NCBI RefSeq assembly: GCF_048553275.1
Contig: NZ_JBLZMW010000002.1
Span: 62,001 to 126,000 of the forward strand
DNA length: 64,000 bases
From: Pacificoceanicola sp048553275
GTDB taxonomy: Bacteria; Pseudomonadota; Alphaproteobacteria; Rhodobacterales; Rhodobacteraceae
Direction: 5' to 3'
The stretch's first letter is position 1, and each line of letters begins with the position of its first letter. The notes under the pieces were generated by a model. That model was not told where the DNA came from, did no database searches, and saw only the letters and a program-made list of their open reading frames with translations. Positions 1 through 8,439 of this stretch are shown in pieces. Position numbers and translations under genes: made by a program.

Positions 1-533
1 AGCGGCCGCGCGGCAGCCTGTCGTTCTCCGTCTCGGCGAGCCAGGTCGAGGAAGGCACCAGCTATTCGCTGAGCAGCGGCTGGGCGCCGAAGCTGGCGAA
101 CGGCTCTTTGAGTTTCTCTCTGGGAGCCAGCCGGAGTGCCAATGGCACCGACGCGGTGACGGGCGGCGTCAGCTATTCGCGCAAACTGCCGCGCGGCACG
201 CTCTCGGCGCAGCTCCGCCGCGGCCTGACCAGCGGCACCGAGGACACCGAGGAGCTCTTTACGCTCACCTCGGCGAGCTATCGCCATGCGTTCAGCCCCC
301 TGACCGGGATGCAGTTCAGCCTGTCTTACCTCGACACCAAGGATCTTGCTGCAGGCGCGCGGACCAACCGGGGCGAGTTGGGCCTCGGCATTCAGCACAG
401 GCTGTCGAAGGAGTGGGCCGTGAACCTCGGCTACCGCCGCGTGATGCTGCGCGAGACTGCGGTGGGCAGCGGCTGGGCCGAGAGCGACAGCGTGTATGTG
501 AGCATGGGCAGAACGTTTTCCCATCGGTTCTGA
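1..533 (+). CDS. Outer-membrane beta-barrel protein, C-terminal part (5' end outside window)
   Basis: The reading frame is already open at base 3 and runs to a TGA ending at 533, so only the last ~176 residues are present. The sequence alternates polar and hydrophobic residues in short strands (for example LSFSVSASQV and GVSYSRKL) separated by Gly/Ser/Asp turns, and ends in Phe, as outer-membrane barrels recognised by the BAM complex usually do. Its position ahead of the exosortase/EPS genes suggests a porin-like or surface-exposed protein of that locus, possibly involved in polysaccharide export, but this is inference. No start codon or signal peptide can be judged. The internal TTG at 108 is not a convincing start because the frame continues upstream with the same barrel-like pattern. 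Confidence 0.6.
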   Translation, partial: RPRGSLSFSVSASQVEEGTSYSLSSGWAPKLANGSLSFSLGASRSANGTDAVTGGVSYSRKLPRGTLSAQLRRGLTSGTEDTEELFTLTSASYRHAFSPLTGMQFSLSYLDTKDLAAGARTNRGELGLGIQHRLSKEWAVNLGYRRVMLRETAVGSGWAESDSVYVSMGRTFSHRF

Positions 534-746
534 GGCCGGCCACACCCTGGTACATAAACACGCATAGCATGAGCCGTGGGCGCCATTGTTCTCGCGTTAC
601 TGGCAATGCGCCGCATCGACATTGACAAGGGGCGCGCCAAACGCCTCTGATCGGCAGGAATTAACCGCCATTCATTCGGCGGTATCCCATGCCCGATTTC
701 ATCCCCGGATTTTTCGCGCATCGTTCAAATAAAAATGGAGAATTTC

Positions 747-2054
747 ATGTCCCGCATTTCCAGGCTCACCTGCACCCTGTCGCTTGTCCTCCCACTGGCC
801 GCGCCCGCAGGCGCCGAGGTGCTGTCGACCACCGATCCCACCATCAGAGACAACCTCTGCGTCGGCGGGGGTTGCCTTGCCACTGAAACCTTCAATGGCA
901 ATTACAGTGCGCTCAAACTCAAGTCCAACAACACGCGGATCCTCTTTGAAGACGACTCCGCCACCGCCGGTTTTCCCGCGAACGACTGGGCTATTCAGGC
1001 CAATGACCGGCTGAACGGCGGCGAAGATCAGCTGATGTTCATCGATGACACCACCGGTGCCGAAATCCTGACGATCAAGGCCGGGGCGCCGTCTTCGACG
1101 CTGGTTCTGGACGGTGATGGGCAGGTTGGGATCGGCACCGAGCTGCCGCAATCCCCGCTGCATGTGGAGGCGACCGCCACCGAGGGTATCAGGCTGAACC
1201 GCTCCAACGCGGCCGGCGGGGGCCAGGCCTGGGAGACGGTCATCTTCGGCAACGGCGATTTCGGCCTGTCGGACATCACCAACACAACGACCCCCTTCGC
1301 GATGCGGCCCGGCACCCCGAACAACGCGATCTTCCTCGAATTCGACACCGCGCAAATCAATTCTGGCAACCGGGATTACAATTTCGAGGTGCGCTGGGAC
1401 GAGGGCAGCGCCTTCTGGGCGGATGGCGGCACCGGCGATATCGGCATGGGCACCACCACCCCCAGCGCGCCCTTGCATATCGTCAGCAACGACCCCGCAG
1501 CCGCAGACGATCAGGGGGTCCTTGTGGAAAACACCAGTTTTACCCCCGGCGTGCGCGGCCTGTTCACCATGCGCAACAGAGGCGGCTCCTACTTCACGCT
1601 CGACAACACCGATAGCGGCACAGTGTGGTATTTCGTCCACGAGAACGCATCCCCGAACCGGTTCATTATCACCGATGGTGTCAACGACGGGCCAGAGATG
1701 GTCGTCTCTGCCGAAGGCAACCTGACCATCCAGGGCGAGCTTTTCACGGCCGGGTCCTGCGCGGCCGGGTGTGACCGGGTGTTCGACGAGGATTATCCCC
1801 TGCCAAGCATCGCCGAACAGGCCGCCATGATGAAGGCGAACAAGCACCTGCCCAATGTCGGCCAAACGCCCGAGGACGGCCCCTTCAACATCACCGCCAT
1901 GACCGGCGGCATGCTGAACGAGCTGGAAAAGGCGCATCTGTATATCGCCGAGCTGCACGATACGGTCGAGACCGAACGCGCCCGCAACGCCGCGCAGGAG
2001 GCCCGTATTGCCCGGCTCGAGGCGCAGTTGGCAACGCTGACAGCAGGTCGCTAG
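747..2054 (+). CDS. Secreted repeat protein with tail-fibre/endosialidase-chaperone-like features, paralog 1
   Basis: ATG 747 is preferred over ATG 735 because GGAG at 737-740 lies six bases ahead of it. The ~435-residue product has a signal peptide (about residues 1-23, ending APAGA). Two G-x-GTxxPxxPLH motifs (near residues 128 and 232) are typical of proteins carrying tail-fibre or S74-type repeats. A block near residues 279-316 (starting GGSYFTLDNT) recurs almost unchanged in the next gene. The end (about 387-434) is Ala/Glu/Arg-rich with heptad spacing, probably a coiled-coil trimerisation stem. It looks like an exported or surface fibre-like protein. Substrate and function are unknown; its place directly before XrtD suggests a role in the EPS matrix, which is inference. 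Confidence 0.6.
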   Translation: MSRISRLTCTLSLVLPLAAPAGAEVLSTTDPTIRDNLCVGGGCLATETFNGNYSALKLKSNNTRILFEDDSATAGFPANDWAIQANDRLNGGEDQLMFIDDTTGAEILTIKAGAPSSTLVLDGDGQVGIGTELPQSPLHVEATATEGIRLNRSNAAGGGQAWETVIFGNGDFGLSDITNTTTPFAMRPGTPNNAIFLEFDTAQINSGNRDYNFEVRWDEGSAFWADGGTGDIGMGTTTPSAPLHIVSNDPAAADDQGVLVENTSFTPGVRGLFTMRNRGGSYFTLDNTDSGTVWYFVHENASPNRFIITDGVNDGPEMVVSAEGNLTIQGELFTAGSCAAGCDRVFDEDYPLPSIAEQAAMMKANKHLPNVGQTPEDGPFNITAMTGGMLNELEKAHLYIAELHDTVETERARNAAQEARIARLEAQLATLTAGR

Positions 2055-2184
2055 AAACATTGCATTGACAGGGCCCGAGACGCACTTAACCTTTTCCGGC
2101 GGCCTGCTGGGACGGCAGGGCGTCATTTTAGAAAACATTTTTTGGCGTCAGGTCCCTGAAGGGCTGACGCGTGGGAGACCTGTT

Positions 2185-3225
2185 ATGTTGTCAGTTTTTC
2201 GCACCACTGCCGTGCTGATTGCCGCGGCCTGCGCCACTCCGGCCTTGGCTCAGACCACCAACCACCCCGCCGATGTCAACATCGCAGGCACCCTTGCTGT
2301 CGGGGTCGAACCTAACGGGGACCTATGGGTCGCCGATGATGCTACCATCGATGGCAGTATCTGCATTGGGAACAGCTGTTCCAATGCGCCCGGTGGAGAA
2401 GTCTTCGCCAACGATGAAACAATGCGGTTCCAGTACACTCAGCTTTCGATCCAGTTCAACGACACCTCCAGCTCCACCTCGCCCAACAACGACTGGACGT
2501 TGCGTGTCAATGATCCCAACTCTCGGGCCTCCGGGGGGATTGATCGGTTTTCGATCGAGGATGACACGTCGGGAACAACACCGTTTACCATCGCTGCGGG
2601 CGTGCCGGACAACGCCTTCTGGCTCGCCAGTTCGGGCCTCGGGCTTGGCACGTCACTGCCCGCGGCCAGTATGCACATTGTCGGAAATGATCCGCGCATC
2701 CTGATCGAACAAAGCGGCACAACGGCTGTTCGTGAAATGTTCAACATGACGAACAACGGCGGCTCCTACTTTACCTTGGACAACACCGATAGCGGGACAA
2801 CTTGGTACTTCGTGCACGAGAATGCGTCGCCCAACCGGTTCATTATCACCGATGGTGTCGCGGATGGCCCCGAGATGACCCTGACCGCCGGTGGCGACAT
2901 CACCATTCCCGGAAATTTCATTTCTGGCGCCACCACGCTTAACGTGCCTGACTATGTCTTTGCCGACGCATATCGCCTGCGCCCGCTGTCCGAAGTCGCA
3001 GAGTTCGTGAGCGCCAACCGCCATCTGCCCGATGTTCCCTCGGCCGCGGATGTGGCGCGGGACGGGCTCGATCTGACGCAGATGCAGCTGGCGCAGCTGA
3101 AAAAGATCGAGGAGCTGACGCTTTATACGCTGGAGCAGCAGGCGGTGATCGAAGCGCAAGCCCGTGAAAATGCCGATCTGGCCGCAAGACTCGCCCGGAT
3201 CGAGGCGCTTCTGGCGCAGGACTAG
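2185..3225 (+). CDS. Secreted repeat protein, paralog 2, with Bacteroidota-like C-terminal tail
   Basis: ATG 2185 follows GGGAG at 2173-2177 and opens a clear signal peptide (residues 1-22, ending ATPALA). The ~346-residue product shares with its upstream neighbour the block beginning GGSYFTLDNT (about 192-230) and one GLGTSLPxxSMHI motif (near 152). From about residue 256 it carries DYVF..YRL.PL, then HLPDVPS, then KIEELTLY and a coiled coil. From memory this tail is very common in large secreted proteins of Bacteroidota and in tail-fibre-domain proteins. Tandem duplication of the pair is evident. The ~130 bp upstream spacer shows no convincing promoter. Exported; function unknown. It probably acts with paralog 1 in the extracellular matrix. 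Confidence 0.6.
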   Translation: MLSVFRTTAVLIAAACATPALAQTTNHPADVNIAGTLAVGVEPNGDLWVADDATIDGSICIGNSCSNAPGGEVFANDETMRFQYTQLSIQFNDTSSSTSPNNDWTLRVNDPNSRASGGIDRFSIEDDTSGTTPFTIAAGVPDNAFWLASSGLGLGTSLPAASMHIVGNDPRILIEQSGTTAVREMFNMTNNGGSYFTLDNTDSGTTWYFVHENASPNRFIITDGVADGPEMTLTAGGDITIPGNFISGATTLNVPDYVFADAYRLRPLSEVAEFVSANRHLPDVPSAADVARDGLDLTQMQLAQLKKIEELTLYTLEQQAVIEAQARENADLAARLARIEALLAQD

Positions 3226-3383
3226 GGCCTGTACGGCCTTGGCGTGCTCGCGGGTTTGTCAGGAGCTGCCTTGCGAAAAGCAGTTCCATGACGGGCCTTT
3301 GCCCTTTAGTATCCAACCGATCTTGAAAAATTCCGGCGCCGCCGGACTGCCGCTATTACGGCTCGCCAAGTTCCGAGGTGCCA

Positions 3384-4988
3384 ATGTCTTTTTCCCAAAG
3401 CCTGTCCCGGCTGCCGCTTACCCCCGCCCAAGGGCTGAACCTGCAGGGATTTTTGTGGTTCGTGCTGCTGTGCATGGTGTCCCTGCCCGTCTTCTGGCTG
3501 GGGTTTGTCTCGCTTGGCAATGCCTGGATGACGCCCGAGTACAGCCACGGCCCGCTGATCCCGCTGATTTCGCTCTACCTGTTCCTGCGCGAATTGCGCA
3601 ACGCGCCGCCGCACGATCCCGCCGCCCCGGTGAGCCGTATGCCCGGGGTGATCGTTGTCGGGCTCGCGCTGGTCTTTGGCATCTTTGGCAACCTCGTGCG
3701 GATTCCGGACGTGGTGACCTATGCCTTCATCCTCTGGACCGGGGGTGTGGTGCTGACCTGCATGGGCTGGCAGCGCGGCAAGCATCATCAGTTGCCGGTG
3801 CTGCACCTGGTGTTCATGCTGCCCCTGCCCCAGTTCCTCTATTGGAAGCTGACCATCGCGCTGCAGCTTGTCTCCTCCGAGCTGGGCGTGTGGTTCATCC
3901 GCATGGTCGACATTCCGGTCTTCCTCGAAGGCAACGTGATCGACCTTGGCGTCTACAAGCTGCAGGTGGCCGAAGCCTGTTCGGGGCTGCGCTATCTCTT
4001 CCCGATCCTGTCGTTCAGCTACCTGACCGCGATCCTCTATCGCGGGCCGTTCTGGCACAAGGCGCTGCTGTTCCTGACGGCCGCGCCGCTGACCATTTTC
4101 ATGAACTCCTTCCGCATCGGCATGATCGGCATTCTGGTGAACTATTTCGGGATCGAGCAGGCCGAGGGCTTCCTGCACGTCTTTGAAGGCTGGGTGATCT
4201 TTGGCGCCTGCGTCGGCATCCTGTTCCTGCTGGCGGTGGTCTTGCAGCGCACGACGCGCAATCCCAAGACACTGGCCGATACCATCGACCTCGACTTTCA
4301 GGGGTTGGGCGGTCAGGCGGCCAAGGTGCTGGCGCTGGCGCCGAGCCGGGGATTGATCGCCGCCGCCGCCGTGTCCACCCTCGTCGTCGGGGCCTGGTAT
4401 GCCGCGCCGGCCCCGCAGGGCGAGCGCGTGGTGCGCGAGAACTTCCTGTTCTTCCCCAAGCAGATCGACGGCTGGCGCGGGGTCAGCCTGCCGCTGGAGC
4501 AGGCGACACAGGACGTGCTCAAGGCCACCGATTACGTCAACACCACCTACACCTCGCCGAACGAGGTGCAGCCGGTGAACTTCTTCTCCGCCTTCTACCA
4601 GAAACAGACCGAAGGCGCGGGCATCCACTCGCCCGAGGTCTGCCTGCCGGTGGGTGGCTGGGAGATGTTCTCGCTGCAATCGGTGCCGGTCTCCTTCCCG
4701 GGCACGGTCTATGGCGATTTCGCCGTCAACCGCGCGGTGATCCAGAAGGGGCTGTCGAAACAGATGGTCTATTACTGGTTCGAGCAGCGCGGCACGCGCA
4801 TGACCAATGATTTCGCGGTGAAGGCGGGCGTGGTCTGGGACGGGCTGACGCGGCAACGCTCGGACGGGGCGCTGGTGCGCTTTGTGACCCCGATGGGCCG
4901 CAACGAGAGCGAGGCGGACGCCGAAGCGCGGCTGCAGCGCTTCATGGCCGAGGTCCTGCCCAAGCTGCCGCGCTTCATTCCGGAGTAA
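3384..4988 (+). CDS. xrtD: Exosortase XrtD fused to EpsI domain
   Basis: Exosortases are multipass membrane transpeptidase-like enzymes that process proteins with short C-terminal sorting tails, usually in EPS loci. This 534-residue protein has the exosortase core with catalytic Cys in AEACSGLR (C199), Arg in NSFRIG (R244) and His in LHVFEGW (H265), embedded in about eight hydrophobic segments. An EpsI-type periplasmic domain follows (about 325-530, with SPEVCLPVGGW). Length, EpsI fusion and lineage fit the VPLPA-CTERM-specific XrtD family of Rhodobacterales. ATG 3384 is chosen because GAGG ends six bases upstream. No VPLPA-type tail was found on any protein of the window, so its substrates must lie elsewhere. 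Confidence 0.88.
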   Translation: MSFSQSLSRLPLTPAQGLNLQGFLWFVLLCMVSLPVFWLGFVSLGNAWMTPEYSHGPLIPLISLYLFLRELRNAPPHDPAAPVSRMPGVIVVGLALVFGIFGNLVRIPDVVTYAFILWTGGVVLTCMGWQRGKHHQLPVLHLVFMLPLPQFLYWKLTIALQLVSSELGVWFIRMVDIPVFLEGNVIDLGVYKLQVAEACSGLRYLFPILSFSYLTAILYRGPFWHKALLFLTAAPLTIFMNSFRIGMIGILVNYFGIEQAEGFLHVFEGWVIFGACVGILFLLAVVLQRTTRNPKTLADTIDLDFQGLGGQAAKVLALAPSRGLIAAAAVSTLVVGAWYAAPAPQGERVVRENFLFFPKQIDGWRGVSLPLEQATQDVLKATDYVNTTYTSPNEVQPVNFFSAFYQKQTEGAGIHSPEVCLPVGGWEMFSLQSVPVSFPGTVYGDFAVNRAVIQKGLSKQMVYYWFEQRGTRMTNDFAVKAGVVWDGLTRQRSDGALVRFVTPMGRNESEADAEARLQRFMAEVLPKLPRFIPE

Positions 4989-5029
4989 GGCTCTGCTAAG
5001 GCTGGCGTGACCTCGGGAAAGGACACGGC

Positions 5030-5695
5030 GTGGACGGCAGCACGACGGTACGCGACAGCCGGGCCGCGCAGGCGCGATATGTCTGGCTTGGGCTGGCGCT
5101 GGTGTTCTGTGCCATCGAGGCGCTTTTGATCCTTGCGGACCGGGGGCTTGTGGGATCGCCGCTCTGGCGCCCCCTTGCCTACCAGTATGGCGGCTTCTGG
5201 GCCGGTCTGCTGCACAGCTGGACCCCGAACTACGGGCTGCAGCCGGTCGCCATGTTCTTCAGCTACATGATTTTGCACGCGGGCTGGCAGCATCTGCTTG
5301 GCAACGTGCTGGCGCTCGGCTGGCTTGGGGCGCAATTGGAACGCAGCCTGAGCGCGGGGCGTCTTGCGGCGCTGTTTGTGATCTCGGGGGTTGGCGGCGG
5401 GATCGGCTTTGGCCTGCTCTCCGCAAGCCCGCGGCCGATGGTTGGCGCCTCCGGGGCGATCATGGGGCTGATTGCGGTCTGGATCGCAGCGGATGCGCAG
5501 GCGCTGCGTGCGGAGGGCGCCTCGAAGCGCCGGGTCTATGGCATGGTGCTGTGGCGCACGACACTGATTGCCGCGTTGAATGCGCTGGCCTGGGTGCTCG
5601 AAGCGGGGGCGCTGGCCTGGGAGACGCATTTGGGCGGCTTTGTTGCCGCCGCCCTGGCCATGGCGCTGGTCCCGGCGCTCAGGCCAGGAGCCTGA
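5030..5695 (+). CDS. Rhomboid family intramembrane serine protease
   Basis: A 221-residue multispanning membrane protein with the rhomboid catalytic pattern: HLLGN (H88, N92), GASGAIMG with nucleophile S141, and a final His in WETHLGGF (H200). Rhomboids cleave transmembrane segments within the bilayer. The GTG start lies 42 bases after xrtD on the same strand, after a purine-rich stretch (GGGAAAGGA), so co-transcription is likely. Pairing with an exosortase is suggestive because both classes can process C-terminally anchored surface proteins (compare rhombosortase and GlyGly-CTERM proteins), but a functional link is only inferred. There is no extra domain. Confidence 0.8.
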   Translation: MDGSTTVRDSRAAQARYVWLGLALVFCAIEALLILADRGLVGSPLWRPLAYQYGGFWAGLLHSWTPNYGLQPVAMFFSYMILHAGWQHLLGNVLALGWLGAQLERSLSAGRLAALFVISGVGGGIGFGLLSASPRPMVGASGAIMGLIAVWIAADAQALRAEGASKRRVYGMVLWRTTLIAALNALAWVLEAGALAWETHLGGFVAAALAMALVPALRPGA

Positions 5696-5707
5696 GCCAC
5701 CGGCGCT

Positions 5708-6406
5708 TCAGTGACCCGTGGCTTTGACGACCACGCCCACGGTCGCCACGAGGATCTTCAGATCCTGCTTCAGAGAAAACCGGCGGTTGTATTCGGTATC
5801 AAAACGGGCCCGGTCGGCAAAACCGCTCTCGTTGCGGGCGCTGACCTGCCAGAGGCCGGTGATGCCGGGCCGCAGGTCATAGTAGTCCCGCGCCGGGTAG
5901 AAGGCGCGCTGATCTTCGAGCATGGGACGCGGCCCCACGAGGCTCATGTCGCCGCGCAGCACGTTCCACAGCTGCGGCAACTCGTCGAGCGAGGATTTGC
6001 GCAGGATGCGGCCAACGCGGGTGATCCGCGGGTCGTTCTTGAGTTTCTGATGGTGGTCCCATTCCGCCCGCGCCCTGGAGTCGCTGTCGAGATGGGCCTG
6101 CAGCTTCTGATCAGCCTGGGGGACCATGCTGCGCAGCTTCCACATGCGGTAGCTCCGACCGTTCCGTCCGACGCGCATCTGCGTATAGAGGGGATTGCTG
6201 CCATCGCAGGCCACGAGGAGCAGCATCGGGAGCAAAATCAGCAGCACCACGGGAGCGGCGATCAGCACGGCGGCAATATCGAAAAGACGCTTGCCGATTG
6301 CCCGGTAAAACCCGGAGGGTTTGCCTGCGGTTGCTTCATAGCCGGAAACCAGCCCGGGCTTGCCCGCGGCAAGAGACTCAGGGTCATTGTAAGCGTATAG
6401 CGACAT
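5708..6406 (-). CDS. Undecaprenyl-phosphate sugar-1-phosphate transferase (priming glycosyltransferase, ExoY/WcaJ type)
   Basis: This enzyme family starts assembly of a polysaccharide repeat unit by moving a hexose-1-phosphate from a UDP-sugar to undecaprenyl phosphate at the inner membrane. The 232-residue protein has one hydrophobic segment (about 43-66), KLRSM (90-94), and the conserved cytoplasmic core DELPQLWNVLRG...SLVGPRP (141-161), followed by RPGITGLWQVSARN. The short form with a single membrane segment matches ExoY rather than full-length WcaJ. It converges with the rhomboid gene, and its ATG at 6406 faces the replication module. The sugar (glucose or galactose) cannot be read from sequence. 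Confidence 0.88.
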   Translation of the reverse strand: MSLYAYNDPESLAAGKPGLVSGYEATAGKPSGFYRAIGKRLFDIAAVLIAAPVVLLILLPMLLLVACDGSNPLYTQMRVGRNGRSYRMWKLRSMVPQADQKLQAHLDSDSRARAEWDHHQKLKNDPRITRVGRILRKSSLDELPQLWNVLRGDMSLVGPRPMLEDQRAFYPARDYYDLRPGITGLWQVSARNESGFADRARFDTEYNRRFSLKQDLKILVATVGVVVKATGH

Positions 6407-6633
6407 GAAATCGTCTTCCCCCGAAAATTGGCGCTTCAGGTCCGGCAGCAGGATGAGACAACGGTCTGTCTCGTGCGCCGGGCCGCACCTGAACTTGCAT
6501 AATTCAATTCTTTAACGTTCTATTAACCTTGATTGCTGCAGTGCGGCAAGGCTCGTCGCCCCAGTTTGTCGCTTGCCCGCCCCCTGTGCCAAAAAAAACA
6601 GCATACCGGGTCGTCGGCGGGCAGCAGATGAAT

Positions 6634-6849
6634 TCAGTCCTGGCTTGCGGTCCAGGATGCGGCGCGTCCGGGGCGGTAAAGCACCACCATGACGGTCGCA
6701 ACCGCAGGCCAGACCATGCAAAGCATGTAACCGATCAGCATGTAGACCGGCGTACTTTGCGCACGTCTCTTCTGTTCTTGATACGTCAGCGAAATCGCCA
6801 TGATCGTGGTCAGGCAGTAGGCTGCCATAACGATTGTCCAGAAATCCAT
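6634..6849 (-). CDS. Small membrane protein of unknown function
   Basis: A 71-residue frame with two hydrophobic segments (about 4-22 and 33-58) joined by a basic loop (QEQKRRAQ), which fits a small inner-membrane hairpin protein. The ribosome-binding signal is weak (GAGAG close to the start). It starts just downstream of a terminator-like hairpin (6875-6895), so it may be transcribed separately from the replication gene. I do not recognise the family; it could be a minor EPS or plasmid accessory protein, or not expressed. Confidence 0.42.
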   Translation of the reverse strand: MDFWTIVMAAYCLTTIMAISLTYQEQKRRAQSTPVYMLIGYMLCMVWPAVATVMVVLYRPGRAASWTASQD

Positions 6850-6874
6850 ACTCTCAACCCGTCCTGTCGTGCTG

Positions 6875-6895
6875 AAAAATTCGCCTTAAAGGCGA
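6875..6895 (-). terminator. Rho-independent terminator downstream of the replication initiator
   Basis: On the minus strand the bases read TCGCCT-TTA-AGGCGA followed by ATTTTT, a 6-bp perfect stem with a short loop and U-run. It lies about 110 bases after the stop of the replication initiator gene and would end its transcript. Confidence 0.6.
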
Positions 6896-7004
6896 TCATT
6901 ACCTTAACAGTATCTAATGCAATTGTGACCAAAATGGCCATCCATTTATGTCTTTTTGTTAGCGCTTGCTTAATTAGATTGCAACAAGCACGCCCTGTGA
7001 CGGC

Positions 7005-8033
7005 TCAGGGCTTGCCCCGCCGCTCGTTCCACTTCCGGCAGAATCCAAGGAACGCCATTTCCGGATTGCGTGGCACCTCGGAGGCCCAGCGGCGCCATTC
7101 CTGTTCGATCATCCGCACGTCCCACCCGGGCGCCGCACCGCGCGCCATGTCATAGACATCCGGATCGAGCTCCGGGATTCGAACCATGTCCGAGATGTCG
7201 GGGCCCACGGTCCCGCGTGAGCGTGCGATCAGATGATCCTTGGTCTCGTCGATGCGGATTTCATAGTCTGGCATGTGGCCGTATTCCGCGTCTTCCTTGG
7301 CGATGGCAGAGACGAGACGGCGGAATTCGCGTAAGGTGGAGCCGGAGCCGCATTTCTTCTGAAGCACCTCCATCGACACCCGCCATTCGCGCTGACGCCC
7401 GCAATGTTTGCGCGCCAGCTCGTAGATGCGCCGTTCCAGCGGCTTGCGCAGGCGGAAATATTCGCGACTGAGGGTCAGCACCTCCTGCGCGCGGATGGCG
7501 TTGAACACCCAGTCCGAGAGCTTGACCTCCACCTCCTGCATCCGCCCGTCGCGCGTTTCGCGCACGATCCGGGCGCGTTCGATCAGGCCGAAGGTTTCGA
7601 AGATCTCCTGCCCGCCCGTTGTGATGTTGGTCGAGATGCGCGTCCCCGCGAGGCGCTCCATGGCAGCCTTCAGAAGGTTGTAGCCGCGCCCGGTCGTCAT
7701 GCGGTTGGTCGCCTTGAGCAGGTCGGCGGCGTGGAAGCGGATCACCTGCTGCGGCTCTTTCCCGTCGTTCATCCCCTTGATGAGCGCTGAGATGCAGTAG
7801 ATCAGCACGTCCCGGTCGTGCACCGTGGCCAGCCCGTCGGTCGAGGGTTTGATTTCGACGGTCATGCCGTTGTGCTCGTACTTGCGCGGGCGCGTGTCCG
7901 GCTTGGTCGAGAGCGAGAAGATCGGGTGCTCCATCGACCCCACGTCGCCCTTCGGCGCGGCGTCAAGAATGTCGCAGACGAAGAAATCCCCCTGCGGGTG
8001 GCGGTCCGGCAGCAGTGGATAGTCGGTGGTCAT
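7005..8033 (-). CDS. repA: Plasmid replication initiator, RPA (replication initiator protein A) family
   Basis: Initiators of this family (Pfam RPA) bind iterons and open the plasmid origin. The 342-residue product starts MTTDYPLLPDRHPQGDFF and contains the family-like stretch around MEHPIFSLSTKPD. Basic winged-helix-like segments follow (LLKAAMERLAGTRIST; LSREYFRLRKPLERRIYELARKHCG). ATG 8033 is chosen over the upstream start at 8063 because AAGGGGG lies just ahead of it and the family N-terminus begins there. Two iteron arrays lie directly upstream of the start (8049-8281), so autorepression by iteron binding is plausible. The frame is intact, with no sign of decay. It is transcribed in the same direction as the parA operon, after the origin. 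Confidence 0.85.
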   Translation of the reverse strand: MTTDYPLLPDRHPQGDFFVCDILDAAPKGDVGSMEHPIFSLSTKPDTRPRKYEHNGMTVEIKPSTDGLATVHDRDVLIYCISALIKGMNDGKEPQQVIRFHAADLLKATNRMTTGRGYNLLKAAMERLAGTRISTNITTGGQEIFETFGLIERARIVRETRDGRMQEVEVKLSDWVFNAIRAQEVLTLSREYFRLRKPLERRIYELARKHCGRQREWRVSMEVLQKKCGSGSTLREFRRLVSAIAKEDAEYGHMPDYEIRIDETKDHLIARSRGTVGPDISDMVRIPELDPDVYDMARGAAPGWDVRMIEQEWRRWASEVPRNPEMAFLGFCRKWNERRGKP

Positions 8034-8048
8034 GGCAGCTTCCCCCTT

Positions 8049-8143
8049 CGACACTTCACACACGGGCCACCTTAGAACGACACTTCACACACGCCAAGAG
8101 GAAAACGACACTTCGCCCACGCCCGAACGACACATCACCCACG
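8049..8143. repeat. Iteron array A (four direct repeats) of the plasmid origin
   Basis: Four copies of a 16-mer with consensus CGACACTTCACACACG lie at 8049-8064, 8078-8093, 8106-8121 and 8128-8143. The first two are identical, and the third and fourth carry two changes each. Start-to-start spacings are 29, 28 and 22 bases. They begin 16 bases upstream of the initiator start codon, the usual place for iterons that also act as operators. Confidence 0.8.
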
Positions 8144-8218
8144 CCCTGCGGGCAAAAAACGACTCCGGATCAATGGCTTGTTCCCTGTGTTTCAGGGGCT
8201 TTGATTCGCGGGCCGGGG

Positions 8219-8281
8219 AATCACCACTCTACACACGGGGAATCACCACTTTGCACACGCAGAATCACCACTTTACACACG
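8219..8281. repeat. Iteron array B (three 22-bp direct repeats) of the plasmid origin
   Basis: Three copies of a 19-mer, consensus AATCACCACTTTACACACG, occur at 8219-8237, 8241-8259 and 8263-8281 with an exact 22-base period (two helical turns). The 3' half shares the core ACTTYACACACG with array A, so one initiator could bind both arrays; the differing heads may give different affinities. Confidence 0.82.
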
Positions 8282-8337
8282 GGGGGGTGTCTGGAAGGGT
8301 TTGAATTGTCTTGGAAAAAAGCCGATTCGAGAGGGCG

Positions 8338-8366
8338 TAACACTATATTTAACACATATATAACAC
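8338..8366. other. A+T-rich putative DNA-unwinding element of oriV
   Basis: A 29-base A+T-rich island in otherwise GC-rich DNA, next to iteron array B. It contains TAACAC three times (8338, 8350, 8361), spaced 12 and 11 bases, like the 11-13-mer repeats found where iteron plasmids melt. No convincing DnaA box was seen nearby. Confidence 0.6.
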
Positions 8367-8393
8367 CCAAGGACGCACAGCCCCGGGGAAAGG

Positions 8394-8411
8394 CCCGGTT
8401 TTCAGACCGGG
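8394..8411 (-). terminator. Hairpin, possible terminator of the par operon
   Basis: CCCGGT (8394-8399) pairs with ACCGGG (8406-8411) around a 6-base loop, about 30 bases beyond the stop of the par partner gene. The minus-strand tail (CCTTTCC) is only weakly U-rich, so termination efficiency is uncertain. Confidence 0.4.
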
Positions 8412-8439
8412 ACAAGCATTGAAAGGAATGCATGGCCGA

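Noticed and set aside
622..2069. TTGACA hexamers at 622 and 2064 as sigma-70 -35 elements for the two secreted repeat genes
   Set aside because: No acceptable -10 element was found 16-18 bases downstream of either.
699..2138. 479-residue minus-strand frame opposite the first secreted repeat protein
   Set aside because: The plus strand has a signal peptide, ribosome-binding site and paralogous neighbour; the minus frame is a compositional shadow.
3306..4856. 516-residue minus-strand frame opposite xrtD
   Set aside because: The translation is His/Arg/Gln-rich low-complexity sequence, and the exosortase motifs lie on the plus strand.
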